Source of the DNA: JBGPHT01 sp041484525
GTDB taxonomy: Bacteria > Acidobacteriota > Terriglobia > Bryobacterales > Bryobacteraceae
Assembly (NCBI GenBank): GCA_041484525.1
Contig: JBGPHT010000013.1
Coordinates: 20,529 to 84,528, forward strand
Direction: 5' to 3'
Length of the DNA stretch: 64,000 nucleotides
The notes under the pieces were generated by a model, which saw only the letters and a program-made list of their open reading frames with translations, was not told the DNA's origin and did not search any database. Position numbers and translations under genes: made by a program. Below, piece after piece: positions 25,408-36,327 of this stretch (position 1 is the first letter of the stretch; each line of letters opens with the position of its first letter).

Positions 25408-26723
25408 GCGCATCCACGCTGCCGGTCGCGGGCAATCTGGAAAAGTTTCCCGACCTGCATCCGGCGCTCGACTCGCAATCGGCGCTGGCCGAAGCGACCC
25501 GCTGTCTGTTCTGCTTCGACGCGCCGTGCACAGCGGCCTGCCCCACCCACATCGACGTGCCGCGGTTTATCAAGAAGATCGCGACGGGGAATCTGCGAGG
25601 GTCGGCGCTGACCATTCTGGATGCGAATATTCTGGGGCTGAGCTGCTCGCGCGCGTGTCCGGTGGATGTGCTGTGCGAGGGCTCGTGCGTGATGCACCGG
25701 CATAACCAGAAGCCCATCGAGATTGCAAGGCTGCAGCGGCATGCGATGGATTGGTGGCATGGAAAGCACCAACAACCGCAGCCTTACGCCGGCGATTCTG
25801 TAGCGGGGCGGGTGGCGTGCATCGGCGGCGGGCCTGCGTCGTTGGCTTGCGCGGCGGAATTGCGGCGGCACGGCATCTCGGTCACCATCTTCGATAACCG
25901 GCCGCTGCCGGGCGGGCTCAACACGTACGGCATTGCGGAGTACAAGCTGCGGCCCTCCGACAGCCTGCGCGAAGTCGAAATGGTACGTGCCATGGGGGTC
26001 GAGTTCCGGCAGGCGGAAGTCGGCGCCGGCATTTCGCTGGAAGAAATCCAGCAGGAATATTCGCTGATCTTCCTGGGTCTCGGCCTGGGCGCGATGGAGC
26101 GGCTGGGGATTCCGGGAGAAGATGCGAGCGGGGTCATCGACGCGCTACGCTTCATCGAGCGGTACAAGACGTCGCACGATTTCAAGGTGGGGCGCTGCGT
26201 CGCAGTCATCGGCGGCGGCAATACCGCCATCGATGCCGCCAATGCCGCGCGGCGGCTGGGCGCGGAGGAGGTGCACCTTTTCTACCGGCGCACGGAGCGC
26301 GAGATGCCGGCGTTCTCCTTCGAGTACGGCCATTCGATAATCGAAGGTGTGCAGTTTCATTGGTTGTCGCAGCCGGTCGAGATTCTGGCAGAGAGTGGCG
26401 CGGCCTGGGGCGTGAGATTCGCGCAGACGCGGTTGAGCGATCCGGACGGGACCGGCCGCCCGAGAGTCGATCTGACGGATTCCCTCTTCGACTTTGCCTG
26501 CGATACGGTGATTCCGGCGTTGGGGCAGGCACGTTTCTCCGAATTACTGAAGGCGCGCGGGATCGACTTGAAGACCGTGGACCGGCGTACGGGGCAGACG
26601 GCGCATCCGAAATACTACGCCGGCGGCGATTGCGTCAATGGCGGCCGGGAAGTGGTGGACGCCGTGGCGGATGGCAAGCGCGCCGCGTTGGCCATGATCG
26701 CGAAGCTGAAAGGGGCCAACTGA
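25404..26723 (+). CDS. preT: Dihydropyrimidine dehydrogenase, NAD(P)H-binding Fe-S subunit (PreT-like)
   Basis: The protein has 439 residues. An N-terminal GltD-type region with Cys pairs for two 4Fe-4S clusters (CLFCFDAPCTAACP, CSRACPVDVLCEGSC) is followed by FAD- and NAD(P)H-binding folds (CIGGGPASLACAAEL, GGGNTAIDAAN). This is the electron-input half of bacterial dihydropyrimidine dehydrogenase, which passes electrons from NAD(P)H to PreA. ATG 25404 overlaps the previous stop (ATGA) and has GGGAGG upstream. The next gene, preA, starts on the last base of this stop codon. Confidence 0.93.
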   Translation: MSASTLPVAGNLEKFPDLHPALDSQSALAEATRCLFCFDAPCTAACPTHIDVPRFIKKIATGNLRGSALTILDANILGLSCSRACPVDVLCEGSCVMHRHNQKPIEIARLQRHAMDWWHGKHQQPQPYAGDSVAGRVACIGGGPASLACAAELRRHGISVTIFDNRPLPGGLNTYGIAEYKLRPSDSLREVEMVRAMGVEFRQAEVGAGISLEEIQQEYSLIFLGLGLGAMERLGIPGEDASGVIDALRFIERYKTSHDFKVGRCVAVIGGGNTAIDAANAARRLGAEEVHLFYRRTEREMPAFSFEYGHSIIEGVQFHWLSQPVEILAESGAAWGVRFAQTRLSDPDGTGRPRVDLTDSLFDFACDTVIPALGQARFSELLKARGIDLKTVDRRTGQTAHPKYYAGGDCVNGGREVVDAVADGKRAALAMIAKLKGAN

Positions 26724-28069
26724 TGGCGGATCTGACTACCAACTTCGCGGGCGGAATCCGGTGTCCCAATCCGTTCTGGCTGGCTTCCGGGCCGCCCGCC
26801 AATAACGGCGAGCAGGTGATGCGCGCGTTCGATGCCGGCTGGGGCGGCGCGGTGTGGAAGACCATCGGGGAGCCGATCGTCAACGTGTCCTCGCGCTACT
26901 CGTCGGTGGATTGGAACGGGCAGCGCATGATGGGGCTGAATAATATCGAGCTGATCTCCGACCGCCCCATAGAGACCAACCTGCGCGAAATCGCCGAGGT
27001 GAAAAAGCGCTACCCGAAGAACGCGGTGGTCGCGTCGCTGATGGTGGAATCGAAGCGCGAGGTGTGGCACGACATTGTGAAGCGCGCGGAAGACGCGGGC
27101 GCCGATGGGCTGGAGTTGAACTTCGGCTGCCCGCACGGCATGAGCGAGCGCGGCATGGGATCGGCGGTGGGGCAGGTGCCGGAGTACGCCTCGATGATCA
27201 CGGAGTGGGTGAAGGAAGTGGCGCGCACTCCGGTGCTGGTGAAGCTCACGCCGAACATCACCGACATTCGCGCCGTGGCGCGCGCCGCCAAACGCGGGGG
27301 CGCGGACGGGTTGTCGGCGATCAACACCATCAATTCGATTACAGGCGTCGATCTGGATACGTTTACGCCGCGGCCGTACGTGGGCGGCCAATCGGCGCAC
27401 GGCGGCTACTGCGGGCCGGCGGTGAAGCCGATCGCGCTGCACCTGGTACAGCAGATCGCGTCCGACGCCGAAGTTGGGCTGCCGATCTCGGGCATCGGCG
27501 GAGTTTCAGGCTGGCGCGAGGCGGCGGAGTTTATGCTCCTCGGCTGCGGCACGGTGCAAGTCTGCACGGCGGTGATGCACTACGGATTTCGCATCGTGGA
27601 GGACATGATCGACGGCCTCAGCAACTGGATGGACGAGAAGGGCTTCCGCACCATCCAGGATTTCCGCGGGTTGTCGCTGCCCAAGGTGACGGAGTGGAAG
27701 CATCTGGATCTGAACTACAAGATCGTGGCGAAGATCGACCGCGACAAGTGCATCGGCTGCGACCTGTGTTACATCGCCTGCTGGGACGGCGCGCACCAGT
27801 GCATCCATATCGACGGGCATGCGGTGCCCGAAGCGGTGGTGGCGGCGAGCCGCGCGCGCCTTACAGTGACGCCGATTGCGAAACTGGATTCGGTGCAGCC
27901 GGGAAACGGGGGGACACCGCCACTGCGGATTCCACGAGTGGATGAAGTGGAATGCGTCGGGTGCAACCTGTGCTGGCTGGTGTGTCCGGTGGAGTCGTGC
28001 ATCACGATGGAGCAGGTGGACACGGGGCGGCCTCGGCAATCGTGGGAGCAACGAACAACCGTGGCGTAG
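26723..28069 (+). CDS. preA: Dihydropyrimidine dehydrogenase, FMN catalytic subunit (PreA-like)
   Basis: The protein has 448 residues. An FMN-binding dihydroorotate-dehydrogenase-like barrel fills about 1-300 (NPFWLASGPPANNGEQV, GLELNFGCPHGMSERGMG, LVKLTPNITDI). Two C-terminal ferredoxin-type clusters follow (CIGCDLCYIACWDGAHQC and CVGCNLCWLVCP). The enzyme reduces uracil and thymine to their 5,6-dihydro forms with electrons from PreT. The spacer between the two cluster motifs, around residues 370-410, is longer than in plain ferredoxins. Start ATG 26723 overlaps the preT stop by one base. Confidence 0.94.
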   Translation: MADLTTNFAGGIRCPNPFWLASGPPANNGEQVMRAFDAGWGGAVWKTIGEPIVNVSSRYSSVDWNGQRMMGLNNIELISDRPIETNLREIAEVKKRYPKNAVVASLMVESKREVWHDIVKRAEDAGADGLELNFGCPHGMSERGMGSAVGQVPEYASMITEWVKEVARTPVLVKLTPNITDIRAVARAAKRGGADGLSAINTINSITGVDLDTFTPRPYVGGQSAHGGYCGPAVKPIALHLVQQIASDAEVGLPISGIGGVSGWREAAEFMLLGCGTVQVCTAVMHYGFRIVEDMIDGLSNWMDEKGFRTIQDFRGLSLPKVTEWKHLDLNYKIVAKIDRDKCIGCDLCYIACWDGAHQCIHIDGHAVPEAVVAASRARLTVTPIAKLDSVQPGNGGTPPLRIPRVDEVECVGCNLCWLVCPVESCITMEQVDTGRPRQSWEQRTTVA

Positions 28070-28085
28070 AGCGGGCGAGGAATCG

Positions 28086-29473
<1,388 letters not shown>

Positions 29474-29477
<4 letters not shown>

Positions 29478-30889
29478 CGGAGCGGGACCCTTCCCTATAT
29501 AACGAAGATCTGGCGCCGGTGCCGGCCGACCAGCGCACCTGGGGGATCTACAATTACGCCGCGCTGTGGATCTCGATGGCGGTTTGCATCCCCACCTACA
29601 TGTTGGCGTCGGGCCTGATTGCCGGCGGAATGAACTGGTGGCAGGCGGTTCTGACGATCCTGCTGGGCAACCTGATCGTGCTGGTCCCGATGGTGCTGAA
29701 CGCGCACGCCGGCGCCAAGTACGGGATTCCGTTTCCTGTGTTCGTACGCGCTTCGTTCGGCGTGCGCGGCGCCAATATCCCGGCCGTGCTGCGCGCGCTG
29801 GTGGCGTGCGGCTGGTTCGGAATCCAGACGTGGATCGGCGGGCAGGCCATCTATTCGATGATGAAGATCATCTGGCCGGCCACGGCGCAGATGGCGAGCG
29901 GCATCTGGATCTGCTTCTTCGCATTCTGGGCGCTGAACATGTGGGTAGTGTGGCGCGGCATCGAAGCGATCAAATTTCTGGAAGGCGTCGGAGCCCCATT
30001 TCTATTGGGTGTCGGAGTGCTGCTGCTATGGTGGATCGTAGGCAAAGCCGGCGGGTTCGGCCCGGTGCTGAGCACGCCCAGCAAGTTCCACAGCACGGCG
30101 GAGTTCGTACACTTTTTCATTCCGTCGCTCACCGCCATGGTGGGGTTCTGGGCCACGGTGGCGCTCAACATTCCGGACTTCACCCGCTATGCGAAGTCGC
30201 AGAAGGCGCAGATCTGGGGGCAGGCGTTAGGACTGCCCACCACGATGGCGCTCTACTCGTTCATCGGCGTGGCGGTTACGTCGGCATCGGTGGTGCTGTT
30301 CGGCGAGGCTATCTGGGACCCGGTGGCGCTGCTCGGCAAATTCAACCAGCCGCTGGTGGCGTTCATCGCGCTGATCGCGCTGCTGATTGCGACGCTGACC
30401 ACCAACGTGGCGGCCAATGTGGTCTCGCCATCCAACGACTTCTCGAACCTGAATCCGCAGCGGATTTCGTTCCGCACGGGTGGCATGATCACGGGCGTGA
30501 TCGGCGTGCTCATGATGCCGTGGAAACTGCTGAGCGATCTCAGCGCCTACGTCTTCGGCTGGCTGGTGGGATACTCGGGATTGCTGGGGCCGATCGCGGG
30601 CGTAATGATCGCGGACTACTATTTGATTCGCCGCTCGCGGCTGAAGGTGGACGACCTCTACCGCCGCAACGGCATCTATGAATACGAGAACGGCGTGAAC
30701 TGGCGCGCCGTGGCCGCACTGATTGCGGGCGCCGCGATGGCGCTGCTGGGACTGCTGATCCCCCCGCTGCGGCTGCTCTACGACTATGCCTGGTTCGTCG
30801 GTTTCGGCATCTCGGGTGTTGTATATGTGGCGTTGATGCAGCGCGCGGATGCGCCTGCGGGCACGCCGGAATGGGAAGGTGAAGGATGA
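29474..30889 (+). CDS. NCS1-family nucleobase:cation symporter
   Basis: The protein has 471 residues with about 12 membrane helices. NCS1 markers include LYNEDLAPVPADQRTWG before TM1, GAKYGIPFPVFVRASFG, GWFGIQTWIGG and NVVSPSNDFSNLNP. These symporters bring in uracil, allantoin, hydantoins or related bases with Na+ or H+. The start is GTG 29474, overlapping the hydantoinase stop (GTGA), with GGAGG nine bases upstream; GTG 29468 is too close to that site. In this operon uracil, thymine or a dihydropyrimidine is the expected cargo. Confidence 0.93.
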
Positions 30890-32355
30890 TCGCTACGGAT
30901 ACTACAACTAAGACTGGAACTGTTTCTTTTTATATCAATGGCGCTTGGGAAAAGCCGCAGGGACGTACGCTGCACGCCGTGACGAACCCCGCTACGGGTG
31001 CGATCATCGCGGAGGTGCCATACGCGGACGCCGCCGACGTGGACCGCACCGTGCAAGCCGCGCAGCGCGCGTTTCTCGAATGGCGCAAGGTGCCGGTAGT
31101 GGACCGGGTGCAGGTGCTCTACCGGTTCAAGGCGCTGCTCGACCAGCACGCCAACGAAATGGCGCAAATCCTAACGCGCGAGAACGGCAAGACGGGGGAT
31201 GACGCCAGGGGCGAAGTGCGGCGCATGATCCAGATGGTGGAAGTGGCGTGCGGCATGCCCACCCTCATGATGGGCGATTCGCTGAACGACGTCGCCGCCG
31301 GGCTCGATTGTAAGACCATTCGCCAGCCGCTGGGTGTCTGCGCCGGTATCACGCCGTTTAATTTCCCCGCCATGGTGCCGATGTGGATGCTGCCGTTCGC
31401 CATCGCGTGCGGCAACGCATTCATCCTGAAGCCGTCGGAGAAAGTGCCGATGACTCCGACCTTTACCGTCGAACTGCTCCACCGGGCGGGCATTCCGGCG
31501 GGCGTCGTCAGCCTGCTGCATGGCGGCAAGGAGGCCGTGGACGCGCTGTTGCATCATCCGCTGGTGAAGGCGGTGTCGTTCGTGGGTTCGACTCCGGTGG
31601 CCAAATACATTTACACCACCGCGGCCGCGGAGGGCAAGCGCGTGCAGGCCCTGGGCGGCGCCAAGAATCATCTGGTGGTGATGCCCGACGCCGATATGGC
31701 CAGGACGGTGGAAGCGATAATCGGCTCGGCGTTCGGCGCGGCCGGTGAGCGGTGTCTCGCCGGGAGCGTGCTGGTGCCGGTGGGTGAGGCCGCCGGGCCG
31801 CTGCTCGACCTGCTGGTGAAGCGCACCAAGGCGATGCCGGTGGGCGATGGATCGGAGGCGGGAATCGAGATGGGGCCGCTGGTGACTTCGGACCACTGCG
31901 GGCGCGTCGCCGGGTATGTTGAGAAGGGCGTGGCCGAAGGCGCGACACCGCTGGTGGATGGGCGCCAGTTCCGCCCGGGCAACGGCGGATTCTTCCTGGG
32001 GCCGACGATCTTCGACAACGTGAAACCGGAAATGACGATCGCGCGCGAGGAGATCTTCGGGCCGGTGCTTTCAGTAATGCGGGTGGACACGCTCGACGAC
32101 GCCATCGCGCTGGTCAACCGATCGCCGTTCGGCAACGCCACCGCAATCTTCACCAGCAGCGGGAAGGCGGCGCGTGAATACTCGTCGCAGATCGAAGTGG
32201 GTATGGTCGGCGTGAACGTCGGGGTCGCCGCGCCCATGGCCTTCTTCCCGTTCGCCGGGTGGAAGAATTCGTTCTTCGGCGATCTGCACGCGCACGGCAA
32301 GGACGGGGTGGCGTTCTACACCGAGCAGAAGGTGATCATGAGCCGGTGGTTCTGA
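30886..32355 (+). CDS. mmsA: Methylmalonate-semialdehyde dehydrogenase (CoA-acylating)
   Basis: The protein has 489 residues. It is an ALDH-superfamily enzyme with the catalytic cysteine C290 in GERCLAGS. The usual catalytic glutamate position reads ALGGAKNH (Asn), as expected for CoA-acylating MmsA enzymes. MITPFNFPAMVP-like cofactor contacts are present (GITPFNFPAMVPMWM). It converts malonate or methylmalonate semialdehyde to acetyl-CoA or propionyl-CoA with CO2 and NADH. It is the last gene of the pyrimidine operon (ATGA overlap with the transporter) and lets the carbon enter central metabolism. Its 3' end overlaps the convergent nitrilase by 20 bp. Confidence 0.93.
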   Translation: MIATDTTTKTGTVSFYINGAWEKPQGRTLHAVTNPATGAIIAEVPYADAADVDRTVQAAQRAFLEWRKVPVVDRVQVLYRFKALLDQHANEMAQILTRENGKTGDDARGEVRRMIQMVEVACGMPTLMMGDSLNDVAAGLDCKTIRQPLGVCAGITPFNFPAMVPMWMLPFAIACGNAFILKPSEKVPMTPTFTVELLHRAGIPAGVVSLLHGGKEAVDALLHHPLVKAVSFVGSTPVAKYIYTTAAAEGKRVQALGGAKNHLVVMPDADMARTVEAIIGSAFGAAGERCLAGSVLVPVGEAAGPLLDLLVKRTKAMPVGDGSEAGIEMGPLVTSDHCGRVAGYVEKGVAEGATPLVDGRQFRPGNGGFFLGPTIFDNVKPEMTIAREEIFGPVLSVMRVDTLDDAIALVNRSPFGNATAIFTSSGKAAREYSSQIEVGMVGVNVGVAAPMAFFPFAGWKNSFFGDLHAHGKDGVAFYTEQKVIMSRWF

Positions 32356-33220
32356 CGGGCGGCTGCGGAGCTTCGTTCACGTCGAGGCGGAAGAGATCGG
32401 GCCGCGCGTAGTGGCCTGCGACATCCAGATCGAACTTGCCTTCGGCGATCTGGCCGGGATCGAGATCGGCGGTAAGAATGCATTCGCCGTCGTAGCAGGG
32501 TCCCGCCAGCACCTCACCTAGCGGACCGACGATCGTGCTGCCGCCGCGGATGGGCACCGGTTCCGCGATGTACTGGCACGCGGAGAGCACGAAGCAGCGT
32601 CCTTCAAGTGCGATGTGCCGCATGGTGACGGGCCAGGTCTCGCGGTCGTCCACCGTAGGCGCGCAGTAGAACTGGACACCCTTGGCGTACATGGCCGCGC
32701 GCAGCAGCGGCATGTAGTTCTCCCAACAGATGACGGCGCCGATTTTGCCAAACCCGGCGTCGAGTACGGGCATCGTTGAGCCGTCGCCGAAGCCCCAGAT
32801 GAGCCGCTCCATGGCGGTGGGCATCACCTTGCGGTGCTTGCCGGCGAGCGAGCCATCGGGCGCAAAAAAGAGCACCGTGCAATAGAGCGTGCCGCCCGCG
32901 CGCTCGATGACGCCGATCGTGAGCCAGATGCCGTGCGCCCGCGCAGCCTCACCCAAACGGACGGTAGCCGGTCCCGGGACGTCGATTGCGTTCTCGAAGT
33001 ATTGGCGGAAGAGCTTGCGGCCTTCCGGAGTGCGCGATCCGACACGCGCGCCGAAATCGGCGCCCTTGGGATATCCACCGAGGAAGGCCTCGGGAAAGAC
33101 GACGAGTTTCGCGCCGCGAGCGCCCGCGTCGGCGATGAGAGCTTCCGCTTTGGCGAGTGAACTCTCGCTATCGAAGGGGACAGATCCGGCCTGCACTACC
33201 GCCACGCGTACGGGGCTCAT
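32336..33220 (-). CDS. Nitrilase (aliphatic/aromatic nitrilase group)
   Basis: The protein has 294 residues, with the triad E44 (VVFPEAFLGGYP), K131 (GKHRKVMPT) and C165 in CWENYMPLLR. The CWENYMPL signature marks true nitrilases (nitrile to acid plus ammonia) rather than amidases. ATG 33220 is used because the family N-terminus starts there (VRVAVVQAG); there is no clear ribosome site. It is convergent with mmsA and overlaps its end. Substrates may be plant-derived nitriles such as indole-3-acetonitrile or cyanoalanine, but none can be chosen from sequence. Confidence 0.88.
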   Translation of the reverse strand: MSPVRVAVVQAGSVPFDSESSLAKAEALIADAGARGAKLVVFPEAFLGGYPKGADFGARVGSRTPEGRKLFRQYFENAIDVPGPATVRLGEAARAHGIWLTIGVIERAGGTLYCTVLFFAPDGSLAGKHRKVMPTAMERLIWGFGDGSTMPVLDAGFGKIGAVICWENYMPLLRAAMYAKGVQFYCAPTVDDRETWPVTMRHIALEGRCFVLSACQYIAEPVPIRGGSTIVGPLGEVLAGPCYDGECILTADLDPGQIAEGKFDLDVAGHYARPDLFRLDVNEAPQPPVRTTGS

Positions 33221-33293
33221 GAGGGCGATGGTACCAGAACCATGCAAGTACTCAGGCCGTGTATTGGAATGCACAATTCCGGTTAGACTATTC

Positions 33294-33358
33294 GTGCGGT
33301 CCCGGACTACTCAGGTTGAAGTTCTCTGGTTCCAGTTGATGCTCACCCGGGACCGCAC
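33294..33358. repeat. 65-bp structure with perfect 12-bp inverted ends
   Basis: GTGCGGTCCCGG (33294-33305) and CCGGGACCGCAC (33347-33358) are perfect inverted repeats around 41 bases, with a small CTGG-TT-CCAG hairpin in the middle. It lies 46 bp upstream of tRNA-Arg and downstream of no gene in the same sense. It could be a REP-like element, a small MITE relic or a small RNA. No target duplication is seen at its flanks. Confidence 0.55.
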
Positions 33359-33404
33359 TCCATCTCGGGCGTCGATTTCCCCTGCGGTACACTCGTGTAT
33401 GAAC

Positions 33405-33481
<77 letters not shown>

Positions 33482-33505
33482 ACCATGTACCTTTCGGCGC
33501 CAGGT

Positions 33506-34243
33506 CTAGGCCACCGCACCCGCGCGGTGCCCTTGATAGGCGTCGAGAACCTCGTTGAGTGTGCCGGTCATCATCAGTTCGCCGTGGTCCAGCCATATGG
33601 CGCGATTGCACAGTTGCTGGAGCATAGCGGGCGAGTGGGAAACACAGAGCAGCGTCTTGCCCGATTGCCGAAGACTGCGTATCTGCTCGGAACACTTTGC
33701 CTGAAAGGCCTGGTCGCCCACTGCGAGGACTTCGTCGATCAGGAGGATGTCCGGATCCGCGTTGATAGCAACTGAGAACGCGAGCCGCAGCATCATGCCG
33801 GAAGAATAGGTGCGAAGCGGTTCCTGAATGAAGTCGCCGACCCCGGAGAAGTCGACAATCCGGTCGAATAGCTCCGCCGTCCTTTTCCGGCTCAGCCCGA
33901 TCAAAGACGCATTCACCACGATGTTCTCGGCGCCGGTAAGATCCGGATGGAAACCGGAGCCGAGTTCGAGGAGTGGAGCAATCCGCCCGCTAACAGTCAC
34001 GCTTCCGGTGGCAGGGCAAGCCAGCCCGGCCACTAACCCCAAAAGTGTACTCTTGCCGGCGCCGTTCGAGCCTACTACGGCCAAACCTTCCCCGGCCTCA
34101 AGAGCGAAGGAGACGTTTCTCAGAGCGTAAAACGGATCCACCTTCCGATGCTGGAACCAATGACGGATCCGATGCCGAAGCAACAGATGTCCTGCATGCC
34201 TTGTAAATGACTTCGAGACGCCCCGGAATTCAATCGCGGTCAT
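33506..34243 (-). CDS. ABC transporter ATPase, polysaccharide export (Wzt-like)
   Basis: The protein has 245 residues: Walker A GSNGAGKST (58-66), signature YSSGMMLRLAFS, Walker B ILLIDEVLAVGD and an H-loop in CVSHSPAML. The early ELGSGFHPDLTGAENI motif is typical of the O-antigen/teichoic-acid exporter group. It would power export of an undecaprenyl-linked glycan through the permease encoded 7 bp upstream. Unlike many Wzt proteins it lacks a C-terminal carbohydrate-binding domain. No glycosyltransferase genes are in the window, and base composition is lower in G+C than around it. Confidence 0.9.
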   Translation of the reverse strand: MTAIEFRGVSKSFTRHAGHLLLRHRIRHWFQHRKVDPFYALRNVSFALEAGEGLAVVGSNGAGKSTLLGLVAGLACPATGSVTVSGRIAPLLELGSGFHPDLTGAENIVVNASLIGLSRKRTAELFDRIVDFSGVGDFIQEPLRTYSSGMMLRLAFSVAINADPDILLIDEVLAVGDQAFQAKCSEQIRSLRQSGKTLLCVSHSPAMLQQLCNRAIWLDHGELMMTGTLNEVLDAYQGHRAGAVA

Positions 34244-34250
34244 ACTGTTC

Positions 34251-35018
34251 TCACAAGTAATCGTAGAAGGCCGGCTTCAGCTTACGAAAAAGCAGAAAGC
34301 CCAATCCCAGCATCGCTAGAGACGACGCACTTAGCTTGATCAATAGAGTAGTTGGCGGGGCGATCCCGTCCAACAGAATATTGCGATTTGCCAACACCAG
34401 GGCGGCGAGCGGGTTGAGCCGGTAAACTTCCACGTAGGCCTGGGGGATGATCGCGGATGGATAGACAATGGGGACCAGCCAGAACAACACTAGGTTGATC
34501 GACTCCACCACATACCGCGTATCCCGAACGAAAACGTGCAGGGCTGCAGTCACCAGTGACAGCCCGCAAATGAAAATCACCGCCATTCCCCAGATGAACG
34601 GAAGCCATATCCAGTGATGATTCGGCGAGATACCGAAGATGAAAACAAATGCAAAAAGCAGGCAGAGCTGGATGACGAGATGCATGCAATTCGAGAGAAC
34701 CGCAGCCAAAGGTATAACTTCCCGCGGCACTGTCACGCGCTTGATCAGGTTGGCATTATCTACCAGCGACGTCGTGCCGGTCATCCATGCGATGGTGAAG
34801 AAATTGAATGGCACCAACCCGCAGAGCACAAAAACCGCAAAGTGTGGGATGGGATTTTGGGTGCCGATGATCTTCGTCCAGACGAATGTCAAAACGCCCA
34901 TCATCACCAGCGGATTCAACAGGGACCAGAAGACCCCCAGGGACATGTTGCGGTACCTGATCTTGAAGTCCTTCTGAACCAGGGTGGGGATCACGAAACT
35001 GAGTTCGCCGTTCCACAT
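34251..35018 (-). CDS. ABC-2 type polysaccharide export permease (Wzm-like)
   Basis: The protein has 255 residues with about six membrane helices. The N-terminus (LVQKDFKIRYRNMSLGVFW, then LNPLVMMGVLTFVW) is characteristic of ABC-2 permeases for O-antigen or teichoic acid. It forms a transporter with the ATPase directly downstream. It is the first gene of the pair on the minus strand. The glycan it exports is unknown, because the biosynthetic genes are not adjacent. Confidence 0.9.
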   Translation of the reverse strand: MWNGELSFVIPTLVQKDFKIRYRNMSLGVFWSLLNPLVMMGVLTFVWTKIIGTQNPIPHFAVFVLCGLVPFNFFTIAWMTGTTSLVDNANLIKRVTVPREVIPLAAVLSNCMHLVIQLCLLFAFVFIFGISPNHHWIWLPFIWGMAVIFICGLSLVTAALHVFVRDTRYVVESINLVLFWLVPIVYPSAIIPQAYVEVYRLNPLAALVLANRNILLDGIAPPTTLLIKLSASSLAMLGLGFLLFRKLKPAFYDYL

Positions 35019-35115
35019 GACGGATCAAGACCAGAGCGGGAAACTGATACTGTAACACATCATCCTGGCGCGTACCCGCTCTCTACCCGGAGTGTGAAAA
35101 AGCGCTTTCTGCCGT

Positions 35116-35424
35116 TCACATCTCGCAAAGCGCGGCTTTGACGCTGGCGAGGGCCGTCACCCGATCCTTGCGGCGCAGCGCGATCATCATGCACTTGATG
35201 TGGGGGATTGCCTTGGTCACGTCCTTGACCACCGGCATGTGCCCGTGCGATTTGCCGTTGAAGCTGTCGGACCGATATGCCTTGTGGGACGGCCGCGACA
35301 TCTGGTGCATTTCGTACAACACCTCTTTGCCGGCTTCGATGTGATCGTCCCACTTCCCTTTGTCGGCGATCTCCAGTTCCTGGAGAATGCCGCGCAACAG
35401 CGTTTTCGTGCTGTCGTACATCAT
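35116..35424 (-). CDS. Hypothetical protein, helical and charged
   Basis: The protein has 102 residues starting at ATG 35424 with GAAAGAGG upstream (a second ATG follows directly). It is predicted to be mostly helical (TLLRGILQELEIADKGKW, KVLYEMH-like region) and has several His residues in the middle (SHGHMPVVKD). No known domain. It lies between the ABC exporter and the divergent RRM gene and does not clearly belong to either. Conserved length and a good ribosome site support it as a gene. Confidence 0.6.
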   Translation of the reverse strand: MMYDSTKTLLRGILQELEIADKGKWDDHIEAGKEVLYEMHQMSRPSHKAYRSDSFNGKSHGHMPVVKDVTKAIPHIKCMMIALRRKDRVTALASVKAALCEM

Positions 35425-35633
35425 GGACAGGCCTCTTTCGATCGATGTGGGATGGGCTGGACGAAAATCAACAGAACTCCATGGTAACACTCGAAGCGAG
35501 TCGCGCTGCCGGTGTGGTCCGAGGGTCCAAATGTGCTACAGTTAAAGGGCCTTTTGATAGTCCTGCAAGAACTTGGCTGAATCCAAATCTGCCTGGTCTG
35601 GCCCGCACGATTGAAAGACAGAAAGAGACCAAA

Positions 35634-35990
35634 ATGAAAAATATCTTTGTCGGCAATTTGGATTTTGCCGCCACCGAATCTTCCATCCGTGCGCTATTCG
35701 AACCTTACGGCGCGGTGGATCGCGTAAACGTCGTGACCGATCGCGACACAGGCCGTTCCCGCGGATTCGCGTTTGTGGAAATGGGCGACTCAGAAGAGGC
35801 AGACCGCGCCATCACAGCTCTCAACGGCGCCAATCTCGACGGGCGCGCTCTCAATGTAAATGAAGCCAGGCCGAAACCACAGGGCGGCGGTCGTGGGTTC
35901 GGCGGAGGCGGGGGCGGCGGCGGCTTCCGCGGCGGGCAGGGCGGCGGTGGTGGCGGCCAGGGCCGGCCTCGGCGCGAGCCCCGCTGGTAA
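35634..35990 (+). CDS. RRM-domain RNA-binding protein with Gly-rich tail
   Basis: The protein has 118 residues. One RNA recognition motif (1-80) has RNP2 IFVGNL and RNP1 RGFAFVEM with the aromatic residues that stack on RNA. The tail (about 83-118) is almost only Gly, Arg, Gln and Phe, like cyanobacterial Rbp and plant glycine-rich RNA-binding proteins. These proteins are often induced by cold and act as RNA chaperones in the cytoplasm. ATG 35634 follows AAAGAGA. The open frame extends upstream, but the domain starts at this ATG. Confidence 0.92.
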   Translation: MKNIFVGNLDFAATESSIRALFEPYGAVDRVNVVTDRDTGRSRGFAFVEMGDSEEADRAITALNGANLDGRALNVNEARPKPQGGGRGFGGGGGGGGFRGGQGGGGGGQGRPRREPRW

Positions 35991-36059
35991 TAATAAGCGG
36001 ACCTAACCGGCGGCTGGTGTTCAGACCACCGGCCGCCGATCCCTCAGGGAGTGGATTCG

Positions 36060-36269
36060 ATGGCAACACGTTCACGCACCTCCTTTCAGAAACGGCAAAA
36101 GGAAATTGCCCGGATGGAGCGGCAGCGGGACAAGGCCGCCAGAAGGCAGCAGAGGAAGCTCGCACCCAAGGAAACCGGGGAATACGAACCGGATGCCGAA
36201 TCGCCGGATGCTGAATTTGGAGCCCGGCAAGCCGCTTCGGGTGACGGCACATCGACGGCGGCGGAATAG
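36060..36269 (+). CDS. Small basic coiled-coil protein
   Basis: The protein has 69 residues: a Lys/Arg/Gln-rich helix (SFQKRQKEIARMERQRDKAA, about 8-35) and an acidic, low-complexity tail. ATG 36060 has AGGGAG about eight bases upstream; GTG 36051 is possible too. It lies 69 bp after the RRM gene in the same direction. The basic helix suggests nucleic-acid or ribosome contact, but there is no recognised domain. Confidence 0.6.
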   Translation: MATRSRTSFQKRQKEIARMERQRDKAARRQQRKLAPKETGEYEPDAESPDAEFGARQAASGDGTSTAAE

Positions 36270-36327
36270 CTTTAGGTAGCCGGATCGCGACCTGCCCGGC
36301 CCTCAACCAGTGTCGCAAGGAGACCTG

